Source: Hymenopus coronatus (taxonomy: Eukaryota; Arthropoda; Insecta; Mantodea; Hymenopodidae). Taken from it: 64,000 bases of DNA. This document shows positions 1 to 10,674 of this stretch, in pieces. Under the pieces are notes generated by a model. It was not told the origin of the DNA and did no database searches. It was given only the letters and a program-made list of their open reading frames with translations. Numbering within the stretch: position 1 is the stretch's first letter; each line of letters begins with the position of its first letter. Made by a program: the position numbers and the translations under genes. Location: the NCBI GenBank assembly GCA_030762935.1, contig CM060895.1, forward strand, positions 34,189,501 to 34,253,500, in the 5' to 3' direction.

Positions 1-318
1 TATACGATATTTTAATCAAAATCGTTTGATCTATTTTTGAGAAAGTGATAATTTTCTAAATTTTTTCCATGTAAAGGGTAGCTTGGGGTGGGGGATTTTT
101 CTCAAAATCTTCAAGTCGTATCCGTGGAAGATACCGAACTTAAATACAATGTTTGGTATTTTGCCGACTTTTCGTTTTTCAGAGACATATAAACACTCAC
201 GGACCTTTTTCTAAATATTTTTTTTTTATATAATGGACCCTAAAACTGCATTTCCGGGTGAAATCTGGGTATCGAATTTTCGCAATAGACTATGTACATA
301 GGACGTGTAGAGAAATGT
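1..318 (+). mobile_element. Family H repeat, 3' part (family defined here)
   Basis: Family H is the dispersed repeat of about 0.85 kb that dominates the window. Full copies open with a block like ATGTGTTCCATTCACATGA, then ACTTTCTCTAC. They carry conserved interior blocks (GTTCCATGTAAAGGGTAG, ATACCAAGTTTGGTATT), a CA/GT-rich tract, and end in a hairpin centred on ACTATGTACATAGT followed by TAGAGAAAGTAAA. No ORF is conserved. This copy enters the window part-way, so its 5' half is missing. Best reading is a non-autonomous Helentron-like element; a long-hairpin MITE is the alternative. Confidence 0.85.
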
Positions 319-858
319 GAATTTTAACACATGACGTGTTTGTTTCAGTTTCAGCAGCCTTAGCCATACACTTTATTTAGCAAGAGACGTAACTGTTATA
401 AAACATACCCTGTTAATGCTGACATTTGAAACAGTGAGCAAATGGCAGACCCCAAAGCCAAACCATACATTTCGGAACCATGACTCGATGGTACGCTCTT
501 ACCACAACACAAATAGAATTTGAAGCAGTAGCTGCCGCACCATCACATTAGCCACAGCTTACAGAAACCAAACCGACTCGGTTTACCAGACATAATCGGT
601 TTCATTGCATTAGGACCCTTAATGCCTTACAATCATTTCACCAATTAGGAGACCAAAAAAGGTTCATTCATCAGGAATACATACATGGTGCGTCAAAATT
701 GCTGTTTCAGTGCTTGCTCAGGACCCAGATAACTTACAAAAATTCTTTCTAGCACTTTAATGTCTTTCTGTTACAACACAGTGGTTTATTTTCATGTCTA
801 ACAGTTGTGGATATAGATAGTTTTCTGACACGAATATTTTCCCATTTATTACCTATCT
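319..858. other. Unclassified AT-rich spacer
   Basis: No gene, tRNA-like sequence or repeat shared with the rest of the window was recognised here. Confidence 0.5.
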
Positions 859-908
859 AAAATCAAATGTGTTCTATTCAAATGACCTTCTCTACATCTT
901 TGTGACAA

Positions 909-949
<41 letters not shown>

Positions 950-1039
950 ACCCCTTATTCTTCTATCTACTTCTTGACAATCGAGATAAAGTTTACCAGA
1001 AATTGTCCTTAATAGTTGGTTCCTTGTAAGTAGAAGAAA
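859..1039 (+). mobile_element. Family H, 5' fragment
   Basis: Holds the 5' block (variant ATGTGTTCTATTCAAATGA) and about 150 bp of interior, with an ATT-repeat expansion inside. It is cut off where the next full copy starts in the same orientation, which suggests insertion of one copy into another. Confidence 0.8.
909..948 (+). repeat. (ATT)n microsatellite
   Basis: About 13 uninterrupted ATT units inside a family H 5' fragment, at the position where other copies read ACAAATTATTGTTA. That short AT-rich seed probably expanded. Confidence 0.95.
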
Positions 1040-1920
1040 AACATCTAATGTGCTCCATTCACATGATATCTTCTAGCCATTCCATAAACAAATGTTTTAT
1101 TCAAAACATTAATCTGTTATCTACATCATGTTAATCAATATAAACATAAGCATAATTATCCTTATTACTATCTTCATTGTAAGTTGAAAGGAAATAAGAA
1201 AATGCACAAGCTAAAGCGATAGTCTCGTCCTTTAAAAGCCGGTGGCTATGTGAAACAATTGAAATTCCAATCTCTTTGCTTGTCAGCAGTAAACAAACGG
1301 GAAACGAGAAAATGTCTTCCCATTGAGAATAGTTTGGGTCTTAAAATTGAAACCAACAATCCGAATATCTCGGAAAACGGCCAACTCTACAAAAATAATG
1401 TATATAACATAAGTTGTATGTTTTAATGATATCAACATTTTTTGTGTAGTAAGTTTTTGTATATTTGTTACGGTTTGCCAGTTACATAAGTCATCTAGAA
1501 TGAAGAGGTCTTCAGAGCCTACTCCTAGAAAATTCAAGATATACATTTCGTTTGTCGCAAATATATCTTATTCATAAAATATTTTAATTAAAATTATTAG
1601 AGCTATTTATGAGGAAACCAAAATTTTCAAAAAATATTCTACGTAAAAGGTAGTTGAGGTGGGGAGGATTTTCTTGAAAATCATCGTGTCGCATCCTTGG
1701 AAGATGCTCAACTTAAATATCAAGTTTGGTATTTAACCGACTTTTCATTTTTCAGATTATCTGGTCACAGACAGACACACGGACCTTTTTATAAAAACAA
1801 TTTGGATTCAGGGGGTCCCAAAACATGTATTTCCGGTGAAATCTCTTATCAATTTTTGGGGCTTTACAATACCTTCTGTACACACTACGTACATAGTAGG
1901 TACGTATAGAGAAAGTAAAA
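1040..1920 (+). mobile_element. Family H, full-length copy
   Basis: Runs from the 5' block (ATGTGCTCCATTCACATGA) to the terminal hairpin and TAGAGAAAGTAAAA, with all interior blocks present. It is one of the reference copies for the family structure. Confidence 0.9.
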
Positions 1921-2448
1921 ATATGTAAGTTTTATAAGGAGGGCTCAATTTTTACGTTTTAAGCTATGTTTTGTTCTTGGTTATTTAATAAAACATTTCA
2001 AGATGTGTGCGTCATTTTCTAAAGCAGATTAATTGAATTTCATTGCATCTGAAATAAAAAAATCACCACAATGAGGGCTATGACACCTAAAGTAACGTAA
2101 ATAGCTGTTTCGCCTTCTTCAAGCGAATAATATTATTTTCCCATTGAAATACGTCAATGACTTGGAAGAAACATAAGCCCAAACATAAAGACCAACTATC
2201 CTTGCTGGCCGTGTGTTTACCCATTGCTTACATGGAGCAAGACTATTTGCTGCGCACAAAATCAAGAGAGTGGGTCCTTAACGCCTTTCCTAGCCATATC
2301 TATGTCTGGCAGAAGGGACGAAGTCAATGCTTTCCGACAAATGCAAGAATGGAACACTAATTATTCTTGGAGAGTACACATCACTCAAACAGGTGAATTG
2401 TTTTCGCCGAGGGATGAAAGTAGGAAAAAAAACAAAACGCACGCACGG
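1921..2448. other. Unclassified spacer
   Basis: Contains a 67-codon open frame from 2157 with no recognisable domain. Frame length is what chance would allow, so no gene is called. Confidence 0.5.
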
Positions 2449-2672
2449 TCCGCGCCGTGGCCGAGTGGTTGGATCATTCGCCTCTCACCTAGACGGCCCG
2501 GGTTCGATCCCAAGCGACCGCATATGAGATTTGTGGTGGAAAAAGCGGCGCTCCGGGTTCTCTGGTTTCCCCCGCCATCGCATTCCACCGGTGCTCCATC
2601 TTCATTCATGTATCATCAGTGTCACCGCCTGCGGTGCCATAAGTAGTTAAAGCGGGCGTTAAACACTACCAA
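2449..2672 (+). mobile_element. SINE-A (tRNA-derived SINE), near complete
   Basis: A tRNA-like head has a consensus A box (TGGCCGAGTGG) and B box (GGTTCGATCCC), as in Leu/Ser-type tRNAs. It is followed by a 3' body with GGTTTCCCCCGCCA and the tail AAGCGGGCGTTAAACACTACC. Pol III boxes plus a shared non-tRNA body define a SINE; other copies lie at 13589-13787 and 14225-14868, with a tail fragment at 59441. The 140-codon frame overlapping it is a by-product of the SINE. Confidence 0.85.
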
Positions 2673-2760
2673 AGCACACGCACACACAGACACAAATATT
2701 CCTTGGATTGGACCGAAATCTACGGGTTTGTTATATTATCTCCTTCTATTATTGTTTTAG

Positions 2761-3620
2761 TTAAGGGGGGATGTAGGCTGAAAATGGTAAAATTTTCATC
2801 TTTTTATTGTACTAATTAATTGTTAATACATTCAAATTTATGTTCCCAAAGTTCCATAACCTAACTCGATTTCGTTGTGGTCCAAATAAACTAAAAACTT
2901 AGGACTTGTCATGCCACGCCCACTTTTTCTGCTTGCTTGATTATCAGTTTTAATCCCTTGTTTCTCTACATTTATTACAGTCAAACATAGTTATAAATAT
3001 TTAGAAGGCATGTTTCTTTAGTTTCTGACCAGGAAAAAGAAGCTGACTACAACTATGATGGATTTTAGGCAGTATTTAAAGTGTGCGGATCATTTCCTAA
3101 ATAAAACAAACAAACAAGATTGTCTTTTCTCGTTTTCTCAGTTTTATAATTTTTCACACTTTTGTAGCTTTTTCTTGGAAACTATTTGAGATATTGCAAT
3201 GAAATTTTGTACACACATATTTCAGACCACAATTAGTATTTTGGTGTAGCTAGTTTTCTTTTGATTTAGATTCTATAGGTATTGTCCTATGAAATACGTA
3301 ATAATTTGAAATAAAAAAAAAAACTGACATACCTTGAAAAATACTTTAAAAATCATTGAAGGGAGATAGGGAAAAAGCTTTTGCGCCAAAATATAGCATA
3401 ATTTTAATGCTTTATGTACACTTGTTTTCAAGCAACTTCACCAAAGTGATACTAAATGATGTTTTGAAAATACCAATGTAGTGTAATTTCTTTATTTGTT
3501 GACAAAATTACTTATAAAAATAGCAATTTCCTGTGCAAAATTTCATTGCTTTAGGACACAAACTATGGCCATGGTGGAAATTTTGTTGTGTCGAGGTATT
3601 TTTGCCTACTCCCCCCTTAA
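2761..3620. mobile_element. piggyBac-like MITE with TTAA target duplication
   Basis: Inverted termini GGGGGGATGTAGGC (from 2765) and GCCTACTCCCCCC (to 3616) are bounded on both sides by TTAA. TTAA duplication is the hallmark of piggyBac-superfamily insertion. The 852-bp interior has no transposase frame, so this would be a non-autonomous derivative. The termini are short and G-rich, so the superfamily assignment rests mainly on TTAA. Confidence 0.65.
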
Positions 3621-4398
3621 GTATTCGTGTCCCTTTAATTATGGACAGCAGTTTTATTAGCTAAGTTTTGTTTAGGAAATTCATCTTGTGGCTTTTATAA
3701 AACTGCCCATGTAGATAGTCTCAATATTGATGAAGGGAAAACTAATAAAAGACTTAAACCATCCTCATAGCCTTTATGCAGGGCTATTGAATGTTTTCTA
3801 GCATAATAAAGATACAATATATGAACAGTACTCGCGGCAAAAGGAGGCTACGTACAGCTAAGATAACAATGCGCTCATAAAGTTGGTATTGTAGTTAAAA
3901 TTCGATAAAATGTCTGAGCTTTGTTTCCCTGAGGCGTCCATCACAGCATAACAATGAAGCGCATGTAAAGCCAATCAAACTCTGTCCCGTAACGAGGACT
4001 TCAGTTTGACGTCATATTTGCTAAGTATATCAAGCGACAGCCCGTCCTTTTAACATGCACAAGGTTAAAAGATGTGATCCTCAGGTGTTTCTAGTATAGG
4101 GTCATTAGAAGAAGTGCACCAACATGTATTATTACGTTAAAATGAAGATTGATATCGTCTTTACTCACTCTTTGTCTATTACACTGAGTGCGGAAAAAAT
4201 GTAAAACTTGTAGAGCACAAATGTAATACCAAAGTAACCATTTTGAGGTTAGGAGCATGGGGTCGCAGATGCATTATAACAATACGAACTTCACATGGAC
4301 ATAATTATTGCCATACACTTCAACAAAGCATTTTCATTTGCCAGTCAAAATAAAATGTAGCTCACTCGATCCGTTTATTCAAAATGCAAAAGAAAATT
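3621..4398. other. Unclassified spacer
   Basis: No gene or shared repeat seen. Confidence 0.5.
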
Positions 4399-4679
4399 AC
4401 GTGTTATTTATGGACGCTCCTTAACTACTGTGGTTCTCAGCGTCCCATTCTAAATTGGGCGTGAAAGACCGCTTAATTTTGCTCAGAGGCCTCTCTATCA
4501 GGCTTGAGGTTCTTTTAAGTGCCTTAAATCAATCACGGGACCAATGGCTTTAGTTCCCTTCCGAAGGAAGCTATGCTAAGGATTTTTACACCCGAAAAAA
4601 GCCATCGTCCTCCGCAGGGTTTGAACCCGCGACCTTAGGTGCATGAAGTTAGCATGGTAACCATTACACCACGGAGGGC
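4399..4679 (-). mobile_element. SINE-B, full-length
   Basis: On the minus strand the tRNA-like head starts CCCTCCGTGGTGTAATGG (A box TGGTGTAATGG) with B box GGTTCAAACCC. The body contains the perfect inverted motif CTTCCTTCGGAAGGGAAG-like segment and GTCCCGTG, and the 3' end reads GCGTCCATAAATAACAC. Homologous copies lie at 14527-14826 and 61640-61908, with partial ones at 8987 and 56973. Confidence 0.85.
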
Positions 4680-5962
4680 AACTCTTTTGTTCATAAGTTA
4701 GGTGCCCAACCTCCGTTCGAATGAGCTAATTGCGTCTCTTAGTCGTGTTACCCCGCCTCCTTCGTTTCGTTCATAGCCAGGTAGAAAGCATTTCTCCTTC
4801 AATCATTCTGTGGCGTTTAATTGGGTTCAACTCCCTACACGATGGCATATTTCAAACCAAACATATCGTATTCCAGAAAGAATGGAAGGAAATATCTGTT
4901 TATTAAATTTGAAATGTCTTATTTGTAAGTATCACTTACCTTGGGGTTCCGAAAAATACCATCATGCTAATTATGGCAATCATTTTTATCAGATATGGAA
5001 TCAGTAACAGCACTTGAATTTGAATTAATTTTGCCTATGAAGATGCTCCTCGTTATCTTCAGAATGGAACTACTTGCATTTCAAAATTCAACAGCCACTA
5101 AGTATCATCAGAAAAAATGTTGGGATTTAATTAAATCTGTTCCTAATTAAAACTTTCCCAAATTGCGAAATGTTGCTGGAAGCATGTATCAATATTTGGT
5201 TCTACATATGGTTGTGAACAGATGTTCTTGAAAATGAATCAAATAAAAAGCAAATATCGTAGTAGGGTTGGGCAGAATCATTTGGTTTGCCTTTTAAGTC
5301 TCTATTGTTCATCCCTGTCCGCAAATATTGATGAACTGGTTAAAAGTAAACAGTGTCAACCAATTCACTAACAAGAATGACGTTCAAGAAGGCTTTTCTA
5401 GTAAAATACCATCCCATATAACATTAATGTTACTGAAGCCCCCGCCACTGATAGAAAGCGACGTCATAGAAAGAGGTTTTTGCCTGCCACAATCAAACAA
5501 ATGGGTGAAGGTAAATCTGTCCTCTCTCTAGCGCTGTAGGTCGGGCATCACTGTTCATAGTTTAAATTTCAAGGTCTAATTTGTTTTGAACGGCTCTGAG
5601 CTATGACTGCGATGTTTACATACATCACACCACCCCACCTGCAGCTGGTCAGAAAGCAGAGAAGGGTCAACTTTGTGAGCTGTTACATAAACAACCGAAC
5701 GTCTGAAAGGTAGGGAATAATAGCCATCCTTAAAACATCGTAAAATTTTCCTTCTGAAGATAATTTTAGAAAGTAGCGAAAAAAAACTGCATATACTGTA
5801 TCATCACATCACCCTCAAACGATATACATATTTTCACTTATTTTCCTCTTGTGTGTATGCTGGGGGATTTATTTTGGAAAACGACTGGTGATGTTTTCTG
5901 AAATTTAGGGTTTCTTATCATTGGTTTTGTTAGTATTATACAATTAAATAAATTCTCTGTTT
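4680..5962. other. Unclassified spacer with one low-copy repeat block
   Basis: Mostly nothing recognisable. The part from about 5575 to 5770 is similar to two blocks at 61925-62043 and 62510-62665 (shared GTTTTGAACGG and AGCCATYCTWAAAACAWCGT-like words). It is therefore a dispersed repeat of unknown type. Confidence 0.45.
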
Positions 5963-6033
5963 TGCTAGAATTCGAACCCGGGACATCTGGGTTGAAAAGC
6001 CAGAACGCTGACCCCTCGACCGCAGAGGGGTAT
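5963..6033 (-). mobile_element. tRNA-like sequence (tRNA pseudogene or SINE head)
   Basis: On the minus strand it starts CCCCTCTGCGGTCGAGGGG, has an anticodon-like hairpin TCTGG/CCAGA, and a B box GGGTTCGAATTC. The acceptor stem does not close, so a working tRNA is unlikely. No shared SINE body follows it. Confidence 0.45.
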
Positions 6034-6447
6034 GAAAATGTTATTCATTTTGGTTAGAACAAATATTCTCAGACATTAAAATGCTAAGGAATAATTAAAG
6101 TTTAATGTATGTTGCAGTTTAATTTTGGTGGGTCAGTTCTGAAACTTGCAGTAGAGCTGAAGCACAAGAATCTCTCTTCCCACAAACAACTGGGGCTGTG
6201 CGACAGAATAGCAGCAAAACGAAAAACGCTTCTTCCTGCGCAGAACAAGTGCTTGGAACCGCACGGGGCCTTCATAGAATTGCAGATTAATTCAGTATCC
6301 CAGCATTTACAAACAAGCGTTCCCCGCAGGCCGGGTCAAACATGACTCTGATACAACTTCCTGCTAAACTCCGATATCTCCACCACCAACAAACACCATC
6401 CATTAATCGCTAATCCTTTTGTTTCACATCCTTTAAATATCTTATGC
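6034..6447. other. Unclassified spacer
   Basis: Contains a 78-codon frame from 6109 with no recognisable domain or splice context. No gene is called. Confidence 0.45.
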
Positions 6448-6665
6448 TCACTCTTCTATAAACTATTCTAACGAAACCTTATTCTTCTATGTGCTTCTTG
6501 TTAACCGAGATAAAGTTTCATCATACATCTACAAATTTCGTTGTAGGTATAATAAGTAAAACAGGTAAATCGGTAGCTATGTTTTAAAACGCATGTCGCT
6601 ATGTTTAGGCTTGAAATTCCACTCTCTTTGCATGACAACGAGAAAAATAAAAACGGAAAAATCAT
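6448..6665 (+). mobile_element. Family H, 5' half fragment
   Basis: Interior 5' blocks only. It meets the 3' end of an oppositely oriented copy immediately downstream. Confidence 0.7.
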
Positions 6666-7508
6666 TTTTACTTTCTCTATACGTACTATGTACATAGTTT
6701 ATACAGAAGGTATTGCACTCCATCAAAAAATTCGATACCGAGATTTCACCGAAAATATGTTTTAGGATCTCCTGTATCCAAAAAAAAAGTATTTTGACAA
6801 ACAGGTCCGTGAGTGTGTCCGTGTGTCTCTGAACACGATAACTCAAAAACGAAAAATCGGTAAAATACCAAACTTGGTATTTAAGGTAAGTATCTTCCAG
6901 GGATGCGACACGAAGATTTCGAGAAAAACCCCCCCACCCCAAACTACCCTTTACATGAAACATTTTTCGAAAATTTTGATTTTCTAAAAAATGGCTCTAA
7001 CGATTTTGATTAAAATATCGCATATTAAAGATATTTACCTGACAAATAAAATGTATATTTTGAATTTTCTGGGAATAGTATCTGAAGACTACTTTATTCT
7101 GGGTAAAATTTACGGAATTTTGCATAAGTGCTAAACCGTAAGAGATGGACAAAAACTTAACACACAACAAATGTAGAGCACCTTAAAACACACAATATAT
7201 GTTATATACATTTTTTTCGAGGAGTTGATTTGTTTTTGAGATATTCCTTGTTTTTTGTTTCAGCTATAAAAAACTTATACTTTTCTCATACAGGACTTTG
7301 TGAACTCGTGTCCATACAAACAAAGAAACTTCATTTACATAGCAACCAGCTTTTGACCATCACTTTAACCTATGGTACTCCCTTATTTCGTTTCTACTAG
7401 CATGGAAGCAAATAATAAGACTATTTTTTCTCGATTAGATTAAGTAAATAGAATAACTTGTTGCAGAGATGTAGAGAAACTCATGTGAATGGAACACATC
7501 AGATTTTT
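6666..7508 (-). mobile_element. Family H, full-length copy
   Basis: All blocks are present, from the terminal hairpin at the left to the 5' block at the right (CATGTGAATGGAACACATC on the plus strand). Confidence 0.9.
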
Positions 7509-7645
7509 CTACCTATGCTCCAACAAACAATTCTTACAAAAGCTTATCTTAATAAGCGTGAAATAGATAAAAGAATAAGCTTCTGTATAAATAGTTTGTT
7601 ATAGAATGAGTAGAGAAAGTCATGTGAACACATGTTTTAAATTTC
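7509..7645. mobile_element. Family H, two small 5' fragments
   Basis: A plus-oriented scrap of 5' interior is followed by a minus-oriented 5' end (GTAGAGAAAGTCATGTGAA). Confidence 0.65.
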
Positions 7646-7839
7646 TCTACTCATGCTATCTTTCACAAAAGTAAATACCTACTTTCTTTTTGAGTGTGCG
7701 CTGGGTCACCTAATACTCAGGCGTTCTACATAGGTGGTATGAGAATGAAGTTTACCATATGCCTCCCTTCCCTTTGTGTTCAAGATGGTATGGCAACCAT
7801 TCGCTCACCTCAGAATTTTGGAAACCGATATTTCAGTAA

Positions 7840-8262
7840 CCATTGTAAATTAACGGGAAAATATTACGAATTCGAATTTTCTGGGAACAGCCTCTGACAT
7901 CCTCTTCATTCGGAATTACTTTTGCATAACTGGTAAAAATTAGTACAAAAAATTTAAATCTCGTTAAACACAATTTATATCGTTTACATTTCTTGTGTGG
8001 AATTAACCATATCCAAGATGTTCCTTGTTATTGGTTTCAATTTTAAAATACTTATTTTTCTCATATGGATATTTGACATTCCTGTTTATTTTGTTTTACT
8101 CCTGGTCATGCAAAGAGAACCGAAGTTCAATCACAAAGCAATCAGCTGTGAAAATACTTGACTCTCAGTGAAGCCTAGTGTATTCCTTTATTTCCCTTCT
8201 ACTTATAAGGAAATAAGAAATAAGGCCATTTCTGCTATGGTTTACTAACAGCTTATTCTTTT
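7840..8262 (-). mobile_element. Family H, 5' half
   Basis: Diverged copy of the central and 5' interior. It retains TTTTCTGGGAACAGCCTCTG and TTGTTATTGGTTTCA but lacks both termini. Confidence 0.75.
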
Positions 8263-8404
8263 CGTTTATTTTATTAGATTTTGTGAGGAGATTTTAATTT
8301 AGTAATTATATATAAATTAAGAGAAGAAAGATTAATAATAATTTATGGAATGTTAAGATTAATAATAATTTCAATTTTTGGGGGAAGATTGTTTTATTAA
8401 ATAA

Positions 8405-8612
8405 TGATTAGCATGAAATAGATTTAAGAAGGTTTTTGTAAGAATAGATTGCTGTAAATAAGAGGAGAAAGCTTTTAAAAGATTTTACTATCGCTTTAGC
8501 CCAGTGTATCGTCTCATCTCTCTTCTACTTACATGAAAGCAAGTGATATACTTATGTGTGTCTTGATTAGCATGAAATAGAGCTTTTGTAAGAATAATTT
8601 GTTTTATATTAA
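8405..8612 (-). mobile_element. Family H, 5' interior fragment
   Basis: Contains ACTATCGCTTTAGCC and the GATTAGCATGAAATAGA block, both from the 5' third of the family. Confidence 0.7.
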
Positions 8613-8653
8613 CTGTGTGTTTTAACGAGATAATAATTTTCTGTGCAGTAGTA

Positions 8654-8716
<63 letters not shown>

Positions 8717-8975
8717 GATTTACGAATTATACAATAGTTAGTCAGAATGAAGAGGATTTCATAATCTGTTCCCAGAAAGCCAAAAATATATAATTTGTCT
8801 GCAATGTAAATGCGTATCCTAAACGTGTGGTATTTTAATAAGAATTGTTAGTCAGTTTTGAGAAAATCAATAATAGCACTTGGCTTATTTAAAGGATAAG
8901 TAATCTAGTAGGGTAACTCATCTTGAAAATGTTAGAACCTTGGAAGATTTACATAACCAATGTTTTATTTAGGAA
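8613..8975 (+). mobile_element. Family H, central fragment with TC expansion
   Basis: Carries the central blocks (ACGAGATAATAATTTTCTGTG, ATTCCCAGAAA-like, CTTGGAAGAT). A long TC microsatellite replaces the short pyrimidine run seen in other copies. Confidence 0.7.
8656..8713 (+). repeat. (TC)n microsatellite
   Basis: About 29 uninterrupted TC units within a family H fragment. Confidence 0.95.
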
Positions 8976-8986
8976 ACTGAAAACGT

Positions 8987-9099
8987 GATAAAGAGGCCTC
9001 TGAGCAAAATTAAGCTGTCTTTCACTCCCAATACAGAATGGGACGCTGAGAAAGTTAAAGAGCGTCCATAAATAAAACGCCATCTCATTTTTTTTTTCG
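8987..9099 (+). mobile_element. SINE-B, 3' fragment
   Basis: Matches the SINE-B 3' body (GAGGCCTCTGAGCAAAATTA, GGGACGCTGAG) and its terminus GCGTCCATAAATAAAACGCC, followed by a T-rich run. The tRNA head is missing, as expected of 5' truncation. Confidence 0.8.
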
Positions 9100-9159
9100 A
9101 AACGTGTTGAAATGTGTGTGTTGAATTTTTGTGTAGAATGCAATACTTCCTCTATATAT

Positions 9160-9371
9160 TATACAAGCATTGAGCAGTGTAGTAGGGAAGAAAGGGAAGG
9201 AATAGCATATCGAGGATGGGAGTGGTATATATGAAAGGATTGAAAGCAAAAGAAAAGGAAGTATGTGAACCATGTGCGAGGAAAGAGAGCGTATCGCATT
9301 ATCTAACTGAATGTACAGAAATAGCGTGTTGGAGGGAAGAAATATGGGAAAAAATAAACACTAAAATATAA
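9160..9371 (+). pseudogene. Non-LTR retrotransposon ORF2 remnant, C-terminal zinc knuckle
   Basis: The plus-strand frame ending at the TAA of 9369-9371 encodes CEPCARKESVSHYLTEC followed by a Trp/Glu-rich end (WREEIWEKI). Spacing CxxC-x7-H-x4-C is that of the zinc knuckle closing ORF2 of many arthropod non-LTR elements. Only about 46-60 codons survive; the reverse transcriptase is absent, so it is a fragment. It sits between a SINE-B fragment and a family H copy. Confidence 0.55.
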
Positions 9372-9375
9372 CAAT

Positions 9376-10150
9376 AAAAATTGGATGTGTTCCATTCACA
9401 TGACTTTTTCCATCTGTTCTGCAAACAAGCCATTCTTAGAAAATACTTTTCTTTTATCTGCAGCACGCTAATCTAGATGAACCATACCAGAACTATTACT
9501 TGTTCCTTATAAGTAGGAAGGAAATGGGGCTAAAGGGACACTGAAACCTTTAAAAGTTTATCACTATGCGTTTATCATTGAAATTCGGTTCTCTTTCCAT
9601 GTGCAATAGGTAAAAAGAAACGACATATGAAACGGTTGTAGACTTCCGATTTGAGAAAAGTTTAAGTAATTTAATACTAAAACCTATATCAGGAAATATC
9701 TGAAATGCTTAGCTCTACAGAAAAACTGTATATAACATAAATTCTATGTTTTAAGTGTAAGTGTGTGGTTATTTTTTGTCTATTTCTTACGATTTACCAG
9801 TTATGCAAAAGTCCGAGGATATTTATCGGAAAGATAATATTATTCAAGATACACATTTTATTTTATTTTTCATGTAAATATATTTAATATAGAGTATTTT
9901 AAACAAAATCATTAGAGCCATTTTTGGAAAATCAAAAATGTTGACTTAAATTAAATACCAAGTTTGGTACAAACGACTTTTGGTTTTTGAGTTATTGTGT
10001 TCACGGACACACACATACACACACGACCTTTTTCTTAAAATACCTCTTTTTACTTCCGATGAAATCTCGGTATCATTTTTTGGGGTGAAATACAATAACT
10101 TCTCTGTCTACTATCTACCATGTACATTATACATAGTGCTAGGGAATGTA
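9376..10150 (+). mobile_element. Family H, near full-length copy
   Basis: The 5' block ATGTGTTCCATTCACATGA is intact. The 3' hairpin is degenerate (CATGTACATTATACATAGTG). Confidence 0.85.
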
Positions 10151-10674
10151 ATAGTAACCATAAAAATTCTAACGGGAAAAGAAGAAACTAGAAAAAGGGG
10201 GATAAGGAAATTCCTGTGCAGGTAAAAGGGTATTGAGTAGAAGAGTAAGCCGTACAGCAGTGACTGACCACTTAGATGTGTCGTGCGCCCAGGGATGGTC
10301 AATGGGGTATCCATAAGGCCGGGACCTATTTTATAAACCGGTCCCTCTGGCTCGTGCAATGAGGGAAGTGGAGTCTGAGAAGCCCACCCAGGCGATACCC
10401 AATCTCACTTATGTTTCGGGACCCTACCGTGCCGAGTCCAACCCAATCCAAACAGCTCCCTTACGGAGGTGGATCAGAAGTTCGGCCCGAAGTACTTTTA
10501 CTAACGTCAAAAGTACTACTGGTGTTCGGGATCCGCAACGCTTGCCCCGGAACACAAAATGAAACAATAAATAGAGAAGATTACAAGGAAGATAATGGTA
10601 GAGAGGTACTGTTTAAGATAAATACTTAGTTAAGACAAAAGGCCAGGGAGCCAAGCAAACTGAGGTAACAATAC
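10151..10674. other. Unclassified, GC-richer segment
   Basis: From about 10250 to 10560 base composition is clearly richer in G+C than the surroundings, which suggests an inserted sequence. It includes the hairpin AGTACTTTT / AAAAGTACT (10491-10517). Two overlapping frames of 67-82 codons have no recognisable domain. Confidence 0.4.

Noticed and set aside
2224..2646. 140-codon plus-strand frame
   Set aside because: It runs through SINE-A, including its Pol III boxes; the frame is a by-product.
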